A stretch of DNA of 64,000 bases from Paludibacterium paludis (GTDB lineage Bacteria; Pseudomonadota; Gammaproteobacteria; Burkholderiales; Chromobacteriaceae), in contig NZ_CP069161.1 in NCBI RefSeq assembly GCF_018802605.1, positions 2,356,001 to 2,420,000 on the forward strand. The letters run 5' to 3'. The first letter of the stretch is position 1; each line of letters begins with the position of its first letter. The position numbers and the translations under genes are program-made. Shown here one piece after another: positions 29,101 to 38,032 of the stretch. The notes under the pieces were generated by a model. The model was not told the origin of the DNA and made no database searches. It worked only from the letters and a program-made list of their open reading frames with translations.

Positions 29101-30187
29101 GGGCATCATCGTGCTTGATCTGCCGCCCGGCATGAGCCGCGGCTGCACCGCGCTGCCGGGCGATCACTACTGGCTGCGGCTTGGCGCGGACTGGGGTTTC
29201 GAACAGTTGGCAGGTCTGCACGGCGTGCACGCGCATGCGGTGACCGCCACCCGGGTCGGGACAGCCTGCGATCCGCTCGCGGCCGGCGTCATCGCCACGC
29301 CGGAGCAAGGCATCCCCGGTCTGGCCGGCGTCCTGCAGGCCGGTCCTTCCGAAGGTCGGCGGCGGCAGGAAACTTCCGAGGATTTGCGCACGCGCGCCGC
29401 GGAACGCCTGCGCCACAAACGGCGCGCTCAAACCCCCTGGGACTATGAGCGGCTGCTGCTGGAGGCCTTCCCTGGCGTATTCAAGGTAAAGTGCTTCGCC
29501 CACCACCTGCCGACCCTGGGCGACGAGTCAGGGCTGGGCTCCCGTCGTCCGGACCGGGCTCCCGGACAAACCCTGGTGGTGGTGGTCCCGGATCCGCGCA
29601 ACGGCGAGCCGCCCGACCACACCGCCGCGCCGGGCTTCGATGCCGCCACCCTGGACGAAATGCAGGATTTTCTCGAACACCGGGCCGCCGCGGGCGCCGC
29701 GATCGTGGTGCGCAACGCCGCTTACGAGCGCGTGCAGGTCAGAGCCACGCTGCGACTGGAGAAGGGCCGCCACCACGGCTCCATGCTGCGCGATCTGAAC
29801 CGTCTGTTGCTCGACTACCTTTCGCCCTGGTACCCGGGCGGGCCGGGCGCGCAGTTCGGCTGGTGCCTGCGCGCCGAAACGCTGGAGTCCCTGCTGCGCG
29901 CCCATCCCGGCGTGGCGCAGGTCGGCAGGGCCGCCATGCTGCATATCGTGCGCAACGATCGCCACTACCACGCCCTGCAAGGCGACACGACCGGCCCGGC
30001 CCGCCGCGAGCTGCATCCCGCGCAACCCTGGAGCCTGCTGCTGCCTGCGGCCCGTCACACCCTGATCCTGGCGGACGAGGATACGGCGCTGCCGACGCCC
30101 CCGACCGGCATCGGCCAACTCGAAATCGGCTCCACTTTCATTATCGGCCGTCCTTCTCCGGCCTCAACCGGTTCCCCTGCACCATGA
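26153..30187 (+). CDS. eCIS baseplate protein J-like (Pvc11-like)
   Basis: A 1344-aa product with a C-terminal baseplate J/gp6 core (residues about 1040-1330: ETSEDLRTRAAERLRHKRRAQ, WDYERLLLEAFPGVFKVKCF, and RATLRLEKGRHHGSM segments). The large N-terminal and central parts are lineage-variable and lack recognised domains. It forms the wedge ring that opens on contraction. Its stop overlaps the next ATG in ATGA. Confidence 0.87.
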   Translation: MRHGTEQQQRLPDALRPGYVLPDEWSLAQRTRLTLLDAAGLPFDENTWDTVLRRDEAFVLADLAAFPAGAWLQAFLDRLDWDDETRLWQDARDLIARCDDWCRRLGDAASPAAREIGRSLRYRIEQKAAVPVGECLRLCDHGPSRLRPVWERRDGVAAQGGEMAEETARRQWLRRGAMALTQTIAAQQDAAHEAFRASLHSGRHDPAMGLLLAALQLAQDSRAVINRIPDRLVDFYYRDVLRLSARPSRAERVHLLLRRSPRHPGTLRIEAGARFSGGKDAGGRPAVVTADHALEAGDTQVAALCALRAERDPAISPEREFGYATRIKVETLPLQAPETVNVPAAPWWPLLGGQARGSASRAADAVFGLAIASPLLQLKEGRREVRLRLRLSHPSDDDAALRQLLRVNPARRGADWLAAAYARYARHETLHAPPRSRPGPPPAALDPDVMARASWQRSERFGTDVWLAFLIESCLACQDTDRFAERLGRLFAVWLAAGGETLRQPDLAALRRHAARLPGAGAAADVQLDDPLSLIFAPHGNDALSPDRELIFQRVFSGVWDARLSTAQGWLTLDRVFMARPRGQEANEIRGALDISLRLDPSEPPIDACGAQTHGAHWPARPVLQLNLSTRTPLYAYSLLRQYRLQELNLEVAVEGLRDIVLYNPSGRLDPSKPFQPFGPLPALGSYIVLGGRELIGKSLSALRLRLAWAGLPSGPDGFAGHYANYPGSGHAGAFRVNARVLADGQWRTAPGDGLPLFGADRHGRRPLSRQVLEFPVETLLNDQRAVAPPPAGQPFGFGLDSRNGFFRFELISPSGAFGHAEYPSLLTAALTLNARRKRPGPVPREPYTPTLESLTLDYRATQDIPLTADTAQGSAVRDPDSLAHTVYHLHPFGLPGIAASGAGRHPPLLPAVAHDGQLYIGLDGDDPQGALSLYFHLRKEVAAERWLDTAPRLHWSVWRAGVWHELAPHDQLADGTRGLRRSGIIVLDLPPGMSRGCTALPGDHYWLRLGADWGFEQLAGLHGVHAHAVTATRVGTACDPLAAGVIATPEQGIPGLAGVLQAGPSEGRRRQETSEDLRTRAAERLRHKRRAQTPWDYERLLLEAFPGVFKVKCFAHHLPTLGDESGLGSRRPDRAPGQTLVVVVPDPRNGEPPDHTAAPGFDAATLDEMQDFLEHRAAAGAAIVVRNAAYERVQVRATLRLEKGRHHGSMLRDLNRLLLDYLSPWYPGGPGAQFGWCLRAETLESLLRAHPGVAQVGRAAMLHIVRNDRHYHALQGDTTGPARRELHPAQPWSLLLPAARHTLILADEDTALPTPPTGIGQLEIGSTFIIGRPSPASTGSPAP

Positions 30188-31002
30188 CCATCCGCAACCG
30201 CGAATCCCTGAAACGTCATTTCCGTGAAGGCGCGTTGCCGCGCGCCGACCATTTCGGCGACCTGATCGATTCGATGCTCAACATGAACGACGAAGGGTTC
30301 CGCAAATCCGTCGAACAGGGCTTCGAAGTCAGCGCGCCGCAAGGTTATGACGCGCTGATCAGTTTTTTCCGGGAACAGGATCCGGAATTGCCGGCCTGGC
30401 GTCTCGAGCTGGGCGGCGCGCGGGACCCTCTGCTGGTCAAATCGCGCGAGACGCCCGACACCGCAGGCGCGGAGGGCGGATCCGACGCGGCGACGGCCGC
30501 CCGGCTCTGCCTGACGCAGGACGGGCTGGTCGGTATCGGCACGGAGTCGCCGCGCGCCCAACTTGACGTCGCCGGGGTGGTGGCCAGCCATGGCCGGCGC
30601 GGGGCGCCGCCCGCCGGCGTGAGCCTGCCGCTGCTGGCCAATGGCCGATGGCAGGATCTGACCGGCGATCTCGCGGGATGCCAGGCCTTCGAGGTGGTGG
30701 CCGGCGCGGGGCACCAGGGCGCGGGGCGTTTCGGCCTGCTGCACGCGATCGCCCTGAACACCTACAACCCAACCCTCGGCATCTTCAATTTGTTCAACCG
30801 CAAGCGGGGCATCCGCGCCACGCACGGCTATTACAGCCGGCGCTGCGACCGCCTGCAATTGCGCTGGTTCGGCAGCAGCGGACGCAACGCGCGTTACCGG
30901 CTGCAGATCCGCACGGGGTGCGACTTCGGCGAGGGCGTGCGCATCGACGTCCACCTGACGCAATTGTGGTTCGACACGCATATGGATGGACTGCAACCAT
31001 GA
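30184..31002 (+). CDS. eCIS fibre-like/structural protein, unknown
   Basis: A 272-aa product. The first 30 residues (LKRHFREGALPRADHFGDLID) followed by GIGTESPRAQLDVAG, a repeated-type motif seen in tail-fibre and tail-spike proteins, suggest a trimeric fibre shaft with a compact C-terminal beta domain. It has no signal peptide. It may be a receptor-binding fibre, but this is inferred from context and two motifs. It starts in an ATGA overlap with baseplate J. Confidence 0.62.
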   Translation: MTIRNRESLKRHFREGALPRADHFGDLIDSMLNMNDEGFRKSVEQGFEVSAPQGYDALISFFREQDPELPAWRLELGGARDPLLVKSRETPDTAGAEGGSDAATAARLCLTQDGLVGIGTESPRAQLDVAGVVASHGRRGAPPAGVSLPLLANGRWQDLTGDLAGCQAFEVVAGAGHQGAGRFGLLHAIALNTYNPTLGIFNLFNRKRGIRATHGYYSRRCDRLQLRWFGSSGRNARYRLQIRTGCDFGEGVRIDVHLTQLWFDTHMDGLQP

Positions 31003-33488
31003 AACGGGAAGCCGGAACCGATACGGCAGCGAGCGCCCCACGTTTGCCGAGGCGGCGTGAGGACCCGGAACTGGGCTTCGCCGACCTGCGCCGGCGCGGC
31101 ATCGGTAATGCCCAGTCGCTCAGCGGCGAAATCTGGACCGATTACAACCATCACGACCCCGGCGTCACTCTGCTCGAAGCGCTGTGCTTCGCGCTCACCG
31201 GGTCGGTGTTCGGCGCCGAGGCGCGTATCGCGGATCTGCTGACAGCGCCGGACGGCCGCATCCACTACCGGCGGCACGGCATGCACCGCGCCGAGGAGGC
31301 GCTGCCCTGCCGACCGGCGACCCGCTGGGATCTGACACGCTATCTCCTCGACCGCGTACCCGCGCTGCGCCACGCGCGCGTGGACATGCCGGAACGCGAC
31401 GGCGTCTGGCGTCTGGCGTTGCGCGCGCCCGCCGGGCTGGGCGATGCGCTGGCCGCCGAGGCGGCGCGCGCCTTCTGGTCGGCACGCAACCTTGCCGAGG
31501 ACCTCGCCATGCCGCCGGGCATGCTCGCACCGCGCTGGTGCGCATTACGGCTGTCGCTCGGCATAGGGGGGGGCCGGGATCTGACGGATATACTGGCCGA
31601 GCTGGTCGAACGGTGTGACGCCCTGATCGGCATGGCGCCCCCGCGTCATCCTCCGCACAGCCGCCTGAGCCGACTCGGAGACCGGGACGGGCAGGAGGAC
31701 AGCGATGCGCTGTTCGACGGTCCGGTCACACACAACGACTGGATCACCGACGAGGACCTGCGCCGGGAACCGGCGCCGCGACTGCATTTCGCCGACCTGG
31801 CCCGCGAACTCGAAAGCATCGAGGGAGTCGACGCCATTGATCGGCTCGCGCTCGTTCCCCTTGGCGAGGATGCCCCGGACGCCGATGAATCGGGCATCGA
31901 CTGGCAGGGCGAGGGTTGGGCGCTGCAATTGCGCTGGCCGGACACGCCGGCCGATATCGCCTCGTGGACGGTGGTCCGGCGCGGCAGCCGTCTGACCCTC
32001 GATGCCGCCGCGCTGCTCGAGCAGTTGGCGGACCGGCGCAATATCGGCAAGACCCCGGGCGCGGCCATGGCCAGCGCGGTATCGGCACCGCTCGGGCGGC
32101 CCTCCGGGCAGTACATGGCGCCGTCACGCTATCTGTCCTTCTGGCACCATCTGCCGCCCCTCTACCAGTTGGCGCACGCCCCTCCCGCCGCTTCGGCCGG
32201 CATGGCCGCGCAGTTCGGCGGCTATCTGATTCTGCTCGAGCAGTGGCTCGCCCATGGCGACGCCCAGCTCGCGCACCTGCGCGAACTGTTCAGCCTGACG
32301 GCCCAGGCTCAGCGCAGTTACTGGTGGGAGCCGCTCGATGACCGCCACCTGCCGATCCTCGGCCCGAACTCGTCCGAGGCGCGGGAGCGCGCGCTGCGCG
32401 CCGCGGACGAAGCACTCGAGCGGCGCGGCCGCGTGCTGGACTTCCTCCTCGCGCTGCATGGCGAAGGATGCGGACAAAACAGTCTGCAGCGGTTCGGCCA
32501 CTACTTCAGCCCGCGCGACTGGCCGGCGCATCTTTTCGAGTGCAAACGCCAGTTCCTGCTGCGCATTGTGCGCCATACCCGCGACCGCTCGGCGGGATTC
32601 GATTACAGCCGCCCGTCGCTCGGACGCAAGTCCAACACCGCGCCCTTGGCCGAGCGTATCGCGCTGCTGCTCGGTTTCACCCATGCGCACAGCCGCCGGC
32701 TGAACGCCAGGCTCGAGGCGATCGGCTGCGCCGTGAGCGAAACCCGCGGCCCCGAACCGGGCGAGGTCCCGCCGTCCGACCTGCGGCCCTTGATGCTGTG
32801 GGTGCCGGCACGCGAACGCATCGCCGCGCTGTATGCCGAGGATGTACGCGTTGGCCGGGTCGCGGCCCGGCTCGCCCATTATTTCGCCGGGCTCGACCTT
32901 GCCGCGTTGCCCGGTCCCCTGCTGCGCTGCGCGGTGCACGAAGACCGCTATCGCCGCCTTGCCGGCGCCGATACGCCGCTGTGGCTCGGCCCCGACGAAA
33001 ACGGCCGCTGGTGGCCGCTGGATGTGCGCGTCGGCCGCGCCGGAGTGCGCTCTCCGGCCATGTACCTGCACGCATTCGCCTGCGATATCCAGCGCGAGGC
33101 CGAGGGCGTGCATCTGGTGGAACCGGTGCTGCTGCGCCCGTTGGCCGATGGGACAGAACCGGACCGGGCCGGGTACGCCCACCGCATCCTGCTGGTGTTT
33201 CCCGGCTGGACGGCGCGTACCGCCGATCCGAGCTTCCGGGATCTGGCGCGGGAAACCGTCGCGGAGAGTTGCCCGGCGCACATCCTGCCGCAGATCTACT
33301 GGCCCGATGCCGGCGATCTGGCGCGCTTCGAACGAAGTTATGCCGCCTGGCTCGATGCCCGCCAGGTCTACTGTGCGGCGCTGACACACGGCCGCGCGGT
33401 GGACGCCGCGATCACCGGGCACGACCGGCACGCGGCCGACCTGCTGCGGCTCTTCGGAGAGTGGGACGCCGCCGGGGAGCGCTCATGA
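30999..33488 (+). CDS. eCIS second large baseplate-associated protein (Pvc12-like)
   Basis: An 829-aa product in the position of Pvc12. The N-terminal phrase GIGNAQSLSGEIWTDYNHHD, then PGVTLLEALCFALTG, is a gp6/J-type wedge motif seen in eCIS baseplates. No catalytic motif was recognised in the rest. It overlaps the preceding and following genes by ATGA, so translation is likely coupled. Confidence 0.75.
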   Translation: MKREAGTDTAASAPRLPRRREDPELGFADLRRRGIGNAQSLSGEIWTDYNHHDPGVTLLEALCFALTGSVFGAEARIADLLTAPDGRIHYRRHGMHRAEEALPCRPATRWDLTRYLLDRVPALRHARVDMPERDGVWRLALRAPAGLGDALAAEAARAFWSARNLAEDLAMPPGMLAPRWCALRLSLGIGGGRDLTDILAELVERCDALIGMAPPRHPPHSRLSRLGDRDGQEDSDALFDGPVTHNDWITDEDLRREPAPRLHFADLARELESIEGVDAIDRLALVPLGEDAPDADESGIDWQGEGWALQLRWPDTPADIASWTVVRRGSRLTLDAAALLEQLADRRNIGKTPGAAMASAVSAPLGRPSGQYMAPSRYLSFWHHLPPLYQLAHAPPAASAGMAAQFGGYLILLEQWLAHGDAQLAHLRELFSLTAQAQRSYWWEPLDDRHLPILGPNSSEARERALRAADEALERRGRVLDFLLALHGEGCGQNSLQRFGHYFSPRDWPAHLFECKRQFLLRIVRHTRDRSAGFDYSRPSLGRKSNTAPLAERIALLLGFTHAHSRRLNARLEAIGCAVSETRGPEPGEVPPSDLRPLMLWVPARERIAALYAEDVRVGRVAARLAHYFAGLDLAALPGPLLRCAVHEDRYRRLAGADTPLWLGPDENGRWWPLDVRVGRAGVRSPAMYLHAFACDIQREAEGVHLVEPVLLRPLADGTEPDRAGYAHRILLVFPGWTARTADPSFRDLARETVAESCPAHILPQIYWPDAGDLARFERSYAAWLDARQVYCAALTHGRAVDAAITGHDRHAADLLRLFGEWDAAGERS

Positions 33489-36400
33489 AGCGCGACACTC
33501 CGCTCCCCCTTCTCGGCGGCCACGCCATCGAAACCCTGGACTGGCACAGTCTCGTCCCGGAGCAGGCTGCCGGCCGGGCGCACCTTGACCGGATCGCCGC
33601 GTTTCTCTCGGGTTCCGGGCTTGCCGCCATCGACGAGGTGTTTACCCGGGTGTCGGCAAGCGGCGGACACCGGACGATCGACACGCTCGAGGTCGACATC
33701 GGCCGCCTCCCGGAAAACGCTTCCTTCGCCGAATGGGCGGAACGCCTGAAGGAATCCCTGTACACGCAACTGCTGCGCCTGCCTCGCGAAGCTCCCGAAC
33801 CAACGCGACGGACCTCACCGGGCGTCAGGACCGGGCACCGGGAGCTGGATGCCTTCCTTCATTACCTTCGGCACGGGCACTTGCCCTGGTCGGTCGATCC
33901 GGTGGCGGGAAGGAAGCTTGCCGGGTGGCTTGAACACCTGGCGCGCCAGCACGGTGCGCGGCTGTGGGACGAGCTGCAGGCAATACCCCAGCCGGAACGC
34001 GTACTGGAACGCCTGGGCCGGATCGCGCCCCATCATGGGCTCCAGGCACTGATCGCCGTCCGGCACACGGAGCTCGCGGACAGCCTGATGCTGATCGACC
34101 GGCAGATCGTCGAACCGCTGCAAGCCCGCGGCAAGCTCGGCGGTTATCAGGCCGACCGGTTGCGGCAGGCCTGGCGCCGCTCGGCGCTCAGCGCGCTGTG
34201 GGGGCTGAATGCCGGCCGGCTGGGGGAAGAGCGGATACGCCGCCTGCAGGACGAACTGGCCGGGGCGCTGGGCCGGATGCTGGGCCGCGCCACGCCGGTC
34301 ATCGAGCGCCGGACCGGACCGCGCCCCGGCAGCGAATTGGGTCCGCGACTGCTCAGCGCGCTGCTCTTCGCGCAGGGCAGTCCCCTGGCGCGGTCCGGCA
34401 TGCGAGACCCCGCCCGGTTTCCCGCTAGCCCCGCGCAAAGATCACCGAAAAACGATGCTTCCCCGTCCCGTTCCGATGTGCTGCTCAGACGGCTGGATAA
34501 CGAACTGGACAGCGGGACGGGACCCGACGAAGGCCGTCTTATCGCCCTCCTCGCCGAGCTTGGCGAGCTTGCCGCCGAGCGGCTGCGCGCGCATTTGGCG
34601 TCCCGGCTGCTTGTCCGTAAAACCCGGGCGGGCTGCTTCGCCCGCCTTGGCGTCATCGCGCGGCGGCGCCTCATCGCCGCCCTGGCGCCGGACGGCGTAC
34701 CGTACTGGCGCGCGACGACGGAAACGGATCCGCTGACGGCCGCCTGGCGCTTCGACCGACTGGTGGAACAGCTGGCCCAGGAAAACCTCGCGCCTCCCGA
34801 CGACTCCTCCGCCACGCGGGAACCGGGGATCGCCACCGCCAGCGCATGGCTGCCCGAACCGGTATTGATGGCCGCGCGCGCCCATCCTCCACGCGCCCGA
34901 CGCCTCGCCCTGCGGCCGTTCATCTCTCGCCTCGCCTGGTGCGAATACGTCGCCGGACACTGGCCGCGGCGACAGGTGGAAGCCCTGCTCGCGCTGCTCG
35001 ATCCTGACCGGGACACCGCCCTGCTGCCTCGCATGATCGCCCGGTGCGCCGCGCTGGCCGACCGGCCAGGAGCATTGCGCGACCGGCGACGGGTGGTCTG
35101 GCTCTGGGCCACCGCCTTGCACCAGCGGGGACAAAGCGACAAAAAACCCGCCGAAGCCGATATCCTCCGGGGGTGGCTCGGCCGACTGGGCGTTGCCATG
35201 CCGTCCGAGGGATCTCCGGCCATCGAGCGCGTGCGGCAAGGACTCGACGTTATTTTCGGGCGTCCGGCCGGCGGAAACACGGACCACGCCGCACAACCCG
35301 CCGCAGCGCAAGCCGTGACGGCGAATCCGGGCCACCTCTGCGTGGCCGTCCCTCCCCCTGCAAGGCAAAATAGGCGGACGGACACCACGGGAACCCCCGT
35401 TTCCGACAACCGGGCGGCCGCGGCGCCGGATGTCGCCGCCGCGCGACGACGGGTAGAGCCGGCGGAAGAGCCCGCCGATGCCGGCCGCCGTGCTCCGCCT
35501 TCCCGGCTAACCGGCCTCCCTGACCCGACCATCGAACACGCGGCTGACGCACTGTCCGGAGCGCGGCCGAAGCGTCACTCCACCGGGGCTCGCCACCGGG
35601 AAACCATGCCACCCTCTTTGCACCCGGCCTCGACGCCCGGCCGGCAAGAAAACCGGCGGGACATCTCCCGCCATTTCGTTCCGGACGGCGACCAGAATGA
35701 CATGACCGGTGCCGAATCCCGTCCCCGGCTGACCGACGGCGAATCCTGCGCGTCCCCGGATGACCACGGATCGGTGCGCCACGAGGGTGTGGACGGAAGA
35801 CCGCAGGCAACGCTATCCCGCGGAGCCCCCGCCCCGGCCCGGCCCGTTGCCGCAGCGCCGGCTCCCGGTATGGAGGCGGAAAACGGCATGCTCCCTCATG
35901 TTCCGGGCAATGGCGGGGAAAAACCGGGGACGGGAAATGTCCCGGAGTGTCCCGCCCCGGCGCCAACCCCGCGGGAACGGTCCGGACTGGCGACCGACCC
36001 ACGGCAAGACCCGTCGTTTCCCGCGGCGCGATATCGCGCCGCCTCCAGCAGGCAGTCACGATATGCAAGAGTGAATCCGCCGGTTTCCGGGGCCGTGACC
36101 CCGAACGCACCCCGCCCCGTTGCGGACCTGGCGCGCCAGCGGTCTGTTCCCGACAGCGAGCACGGCGACCCGGCCGACAATGCCATCGCGATGCGCCATG
36201 CCCCGGGCTCCGACAGCGACGAAACGGCGCGGCCTCGGCCACTGGAGGGCGCACCCCGTCAGCCAACGGCGACCACCGGGTCGCGTCATGGCAAAACCGG
36301 TTTGCCGGCCGTGCGGCATGATGAAAATGACGAGCCATCGGATGTCAGGGCAACGCACCGGCACACGCGGTTGTCCGATACGGGCGCGCCGACCGACGGC

Positions 36401-38032
36401 GGCACAACAGCGTGGAAACCGCGAACCGGGCCGGTTCCACTCCCGGCTCGGGATGTCGGCAATGCTTCGGGCGCGGGCCGCCCCGGGCATGATGACGGAG
36501 CCGTCGCCGCACAGGCGCAGGACGCGAACGGCCATCATCCCGCCGCGGGCATGCGTCATGCGCCGGATGCTCCCCCCTCCACGCCCGGAGCCCCGCTCTT
36601 GTTCGCCTCGGCGCTGGCCCGGCTGTTGCCCGGCTGGCCGGAACACCGTCGCCAGGCGCTGCATGCCCGCCTGATCACGATGGCCGCGCAGGCGCAGGAA
36701 GGTCAGGTCGCGCAGAGCTATGCGCGCGCGCTGCGCGAAGCGACCGCCCCCCGCTTCGCCAATGATCACGAGGCGTTCTCGGCGCTCGCCCGCGCGGTAT
36801 CGTCGGCGGAACACGCCGGAGCGGTTCCGGCCCGGGTGTCGCGGGCCTTCCGGCGGGGCGGCTCGCTGGTGCAGCGGCTAGGGCGCCCCGCCGCGGAGCG
36901 GACGGTGGCGCGCGCCGAGGTCCCGCAGGCCGAAGCGCGGGATAACCGGCTCGAGCGCGTGCTCGGTTTTGCCGCCCGCCCCTCGGCGCAACGCCGCGCC
37001 GAGGAGCGCCTGCGGGTGGCCCTGTGGCTCGCCGATCCGGATCTCTACCGTGCCTGGGAGTCCGCCACGCGGCCCAGACAACGCCAGGCGCTGCTCACCG
37101 TCCTGTTTCCCGACGATGCCGGCCTGCTGCGCCGTTGCAGCCGCGCGCTGTTCGCCGCGCAGGCGCGCTTGCGCCCCGACCGCCCGGCCCGGGCGCGGCT
37201 GGCGAGCCACTGGGCGTTTCTCGGGGAGCATCTGCTGTTGAACGGACTGCCGCCGTCGCCCGATCTCATGGTCCGGCGTTATGCGCTCCACCTGTGCCGC
37301 GAGGATCTGGCCGAACGCGGCCAGGCGGCCTGGTCGTTCGCCGCCACGCTCGGCGCCCTGTTCCGCGCGCTCGCCGCCCGCGGCGAGATCATCGCGCCCG
37401 GACGCGAAGGCGCGCTGTTTCACCAGAACGCGTTGCGCCGCGCGCCCGATGCGGCCGAGCTGCGGCAAGCGTCCGGCCCCGTGCCTGACAACACGGGGTC
37501 CGACATCGCCGACGAAGCCGGCTGCCATTCGCTGCTCAACGCCGGTATCGTGCTGCTCGCCAATTACAGCCAACGCTTGTTCGGCCGACTGGAGCTGCTC
37601 GACGAATCGGGTTTCCGGGACGGTATGGCCCGTTCACGGGCGGTGCGCTGCCTCGCCTATCTCGTCGACGGGCACGACAGCGGCAGCGAACCGGAATGGG
37701 TGCTGCCCAAGCTGCTGTGCGGCATGCCGTTTTCCGAGCCGGTGGTCGATGATGGGCCGCTGGACGACGCCACGCGCGCCTTGCTGGACAGTTTGCTGCT
37801 CGCCGTGATCGCCCACTGGACAATCCTCGGCAACACCTCGCCGGATGGCCTGCGGGAGACCTTTCTGCAGCGCGAGGGGCGGCTTGCCCGGGAGGATGGC
37901 GAGGCGGGAGCCCGCTGGCGGTTGACGGTCAAACCCGGGCCGTTCGACATGCTGCTGGACCGTCTGCCCTGGTCTTATTCCACGATCAAGCTGCCCTGGA
38001 TGCGGGAGGTGCTGCATGTCGACTGGCGCTGA
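33485..38032 (+). CDS. eCIS tape measure protein (CIS_TMP-like)
   Basis: A 1515-aa product of the contractile-injection-system tape measure family. The N-terminus HAIETLDWHSLVPEQAAGRA with RTIDTLEVDIGRLP is family-typical, and the C-terminus ends LPWSYSTIKLPWMREVLHVD with NAGIVLLANYSQRLFGRLE upstream, a conserved segment. About 440 residues in the middle (about 595-1035) are Pro/Arg/Ala/Asp-rich and predicted disordered. Such proteins set tail length. It overlaps the ATPase gene by 17 bp. Confidence 0.85.
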   Translation: MKRDTPLPLLGGHAIETLDWHSLVPEQAAGRAHLDRIAAFLSGSGLAAIDEVFTRVSASGGHRTIDTLEVDIGRLPENASFAEWAERLKESLYTQLLRLPREAPEPTRRTSPGVRTGHRELDAFLHYLRHGHLPWSVDPVAGRKLAGWLEHLARQHGARLWDELQAIPQPERVLERLGRIAPHHGLQALIAVRHTELADSLMLIDRQIVEPLQARGKLGGYQADRLRQAWRRSALSALWGLNAGRLGEERIRRLQDELAGALGRMLGRATPVIERRTGPRPGSELGPRLLSALLFAQGSPLARSGMRDPARFPASPAQRSPKNDASPSRSDVLLRRLDNELDSGTGPDEGRLIALLAELGELAAERLRAHLASRLLVRKTRAGCFARLGVIARRRLIAALAPDGVPYWRATTETDPLTAAWRFDRLVEQLAQENLAPPDDSSATREPGIATASAWLPEPVLMAARAHPPRARRLALRPFISRLAWCEYVAGHWPRRQVEALLALLDPDRDTALLPRMIARCAALADRPGALRDRRRVVWLWATALHQRGQSDKKPAEADILRGWLGRLGVAMPSEGSPAIERVRQGLDVIFGRPAGGNTDHAAQPAAAQAVTANPGHLCVAVPPPARQNRRTDTTGTPVSDNRAAAAPDVAAARRRVEPAEEPADAGRRAPPSRLTGLPDPTIEHAADALSGARPKRHSTGARHRETMPPSLHPASTPGRQENRRDISRHFVPDGDQNDMTGAESRPRLTDGESCASPDDHGSVRHEGVDGRPQATLSRGAPAPARPVAAAPAPGMEAENGMLPHVPGNGGEKPGTGNVPECPAPAPTPRERSGLATDPRQDPSFPAARYRAASSRQSRYARVNPPVSGAVTPNAPRPVADLARQRSVPDSEHGDPADNAIAMRHAPGSDSDETARPRPLEGAPRQPTATTGSRHGKTGLPAVRHDENDEPSDVRATHRHTRLSDTGAPTDGGTTAWKPRTGPVPLPARDVGNASGAGRPGHDDGAVAAQAQDANGHHPAAGMRHAPDAPPSTPGAPLLFASALARLLPGWPEHRRQALHARLITMAAQAQEGQVAQSYARALREATAPRFANDHEAFSALARAVSSAEHAGAVPARVSRAFRRGGSLVQRLGRPAAERTVARAEVPQAEARDNRLERVLGFAARPSAQRRAEERLRVALWLADPDLYRAWESATRPRQRQALLTVLFPDDAGLLRRCSRALFAAQARLRPDRPARARLASHWAFLGEHLLLNGLPPSPDLMVRRYALHLCREDLAERGQAAWSFAATLGALFRALAARGEIIAPGREGALFHQNALRRAPDAAELRQASGPVPDNTGSDIADEAGCHSLLNAGIVLLANYSQRLFGRLELLDESGFRDGMARSRAVRCLAYLVDGHDSGSEPEWVLPKLLCGMPFSEPVVDDGPLDDATRALLDSLLLAVIAHWTILGNTSPDGLRETFLQREGRLAREDGEAGARWRLTVKPGPFDMLLDRLPWSYSTIKLPWMREVLHVDWR

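Noticed and set aside
35250..36338. Long antisense frames opposite the tape measure low-complexity block
   Set aside because: Arg/Pro/Gly-rich shadows caused by GC-biased repeats; no protein character.
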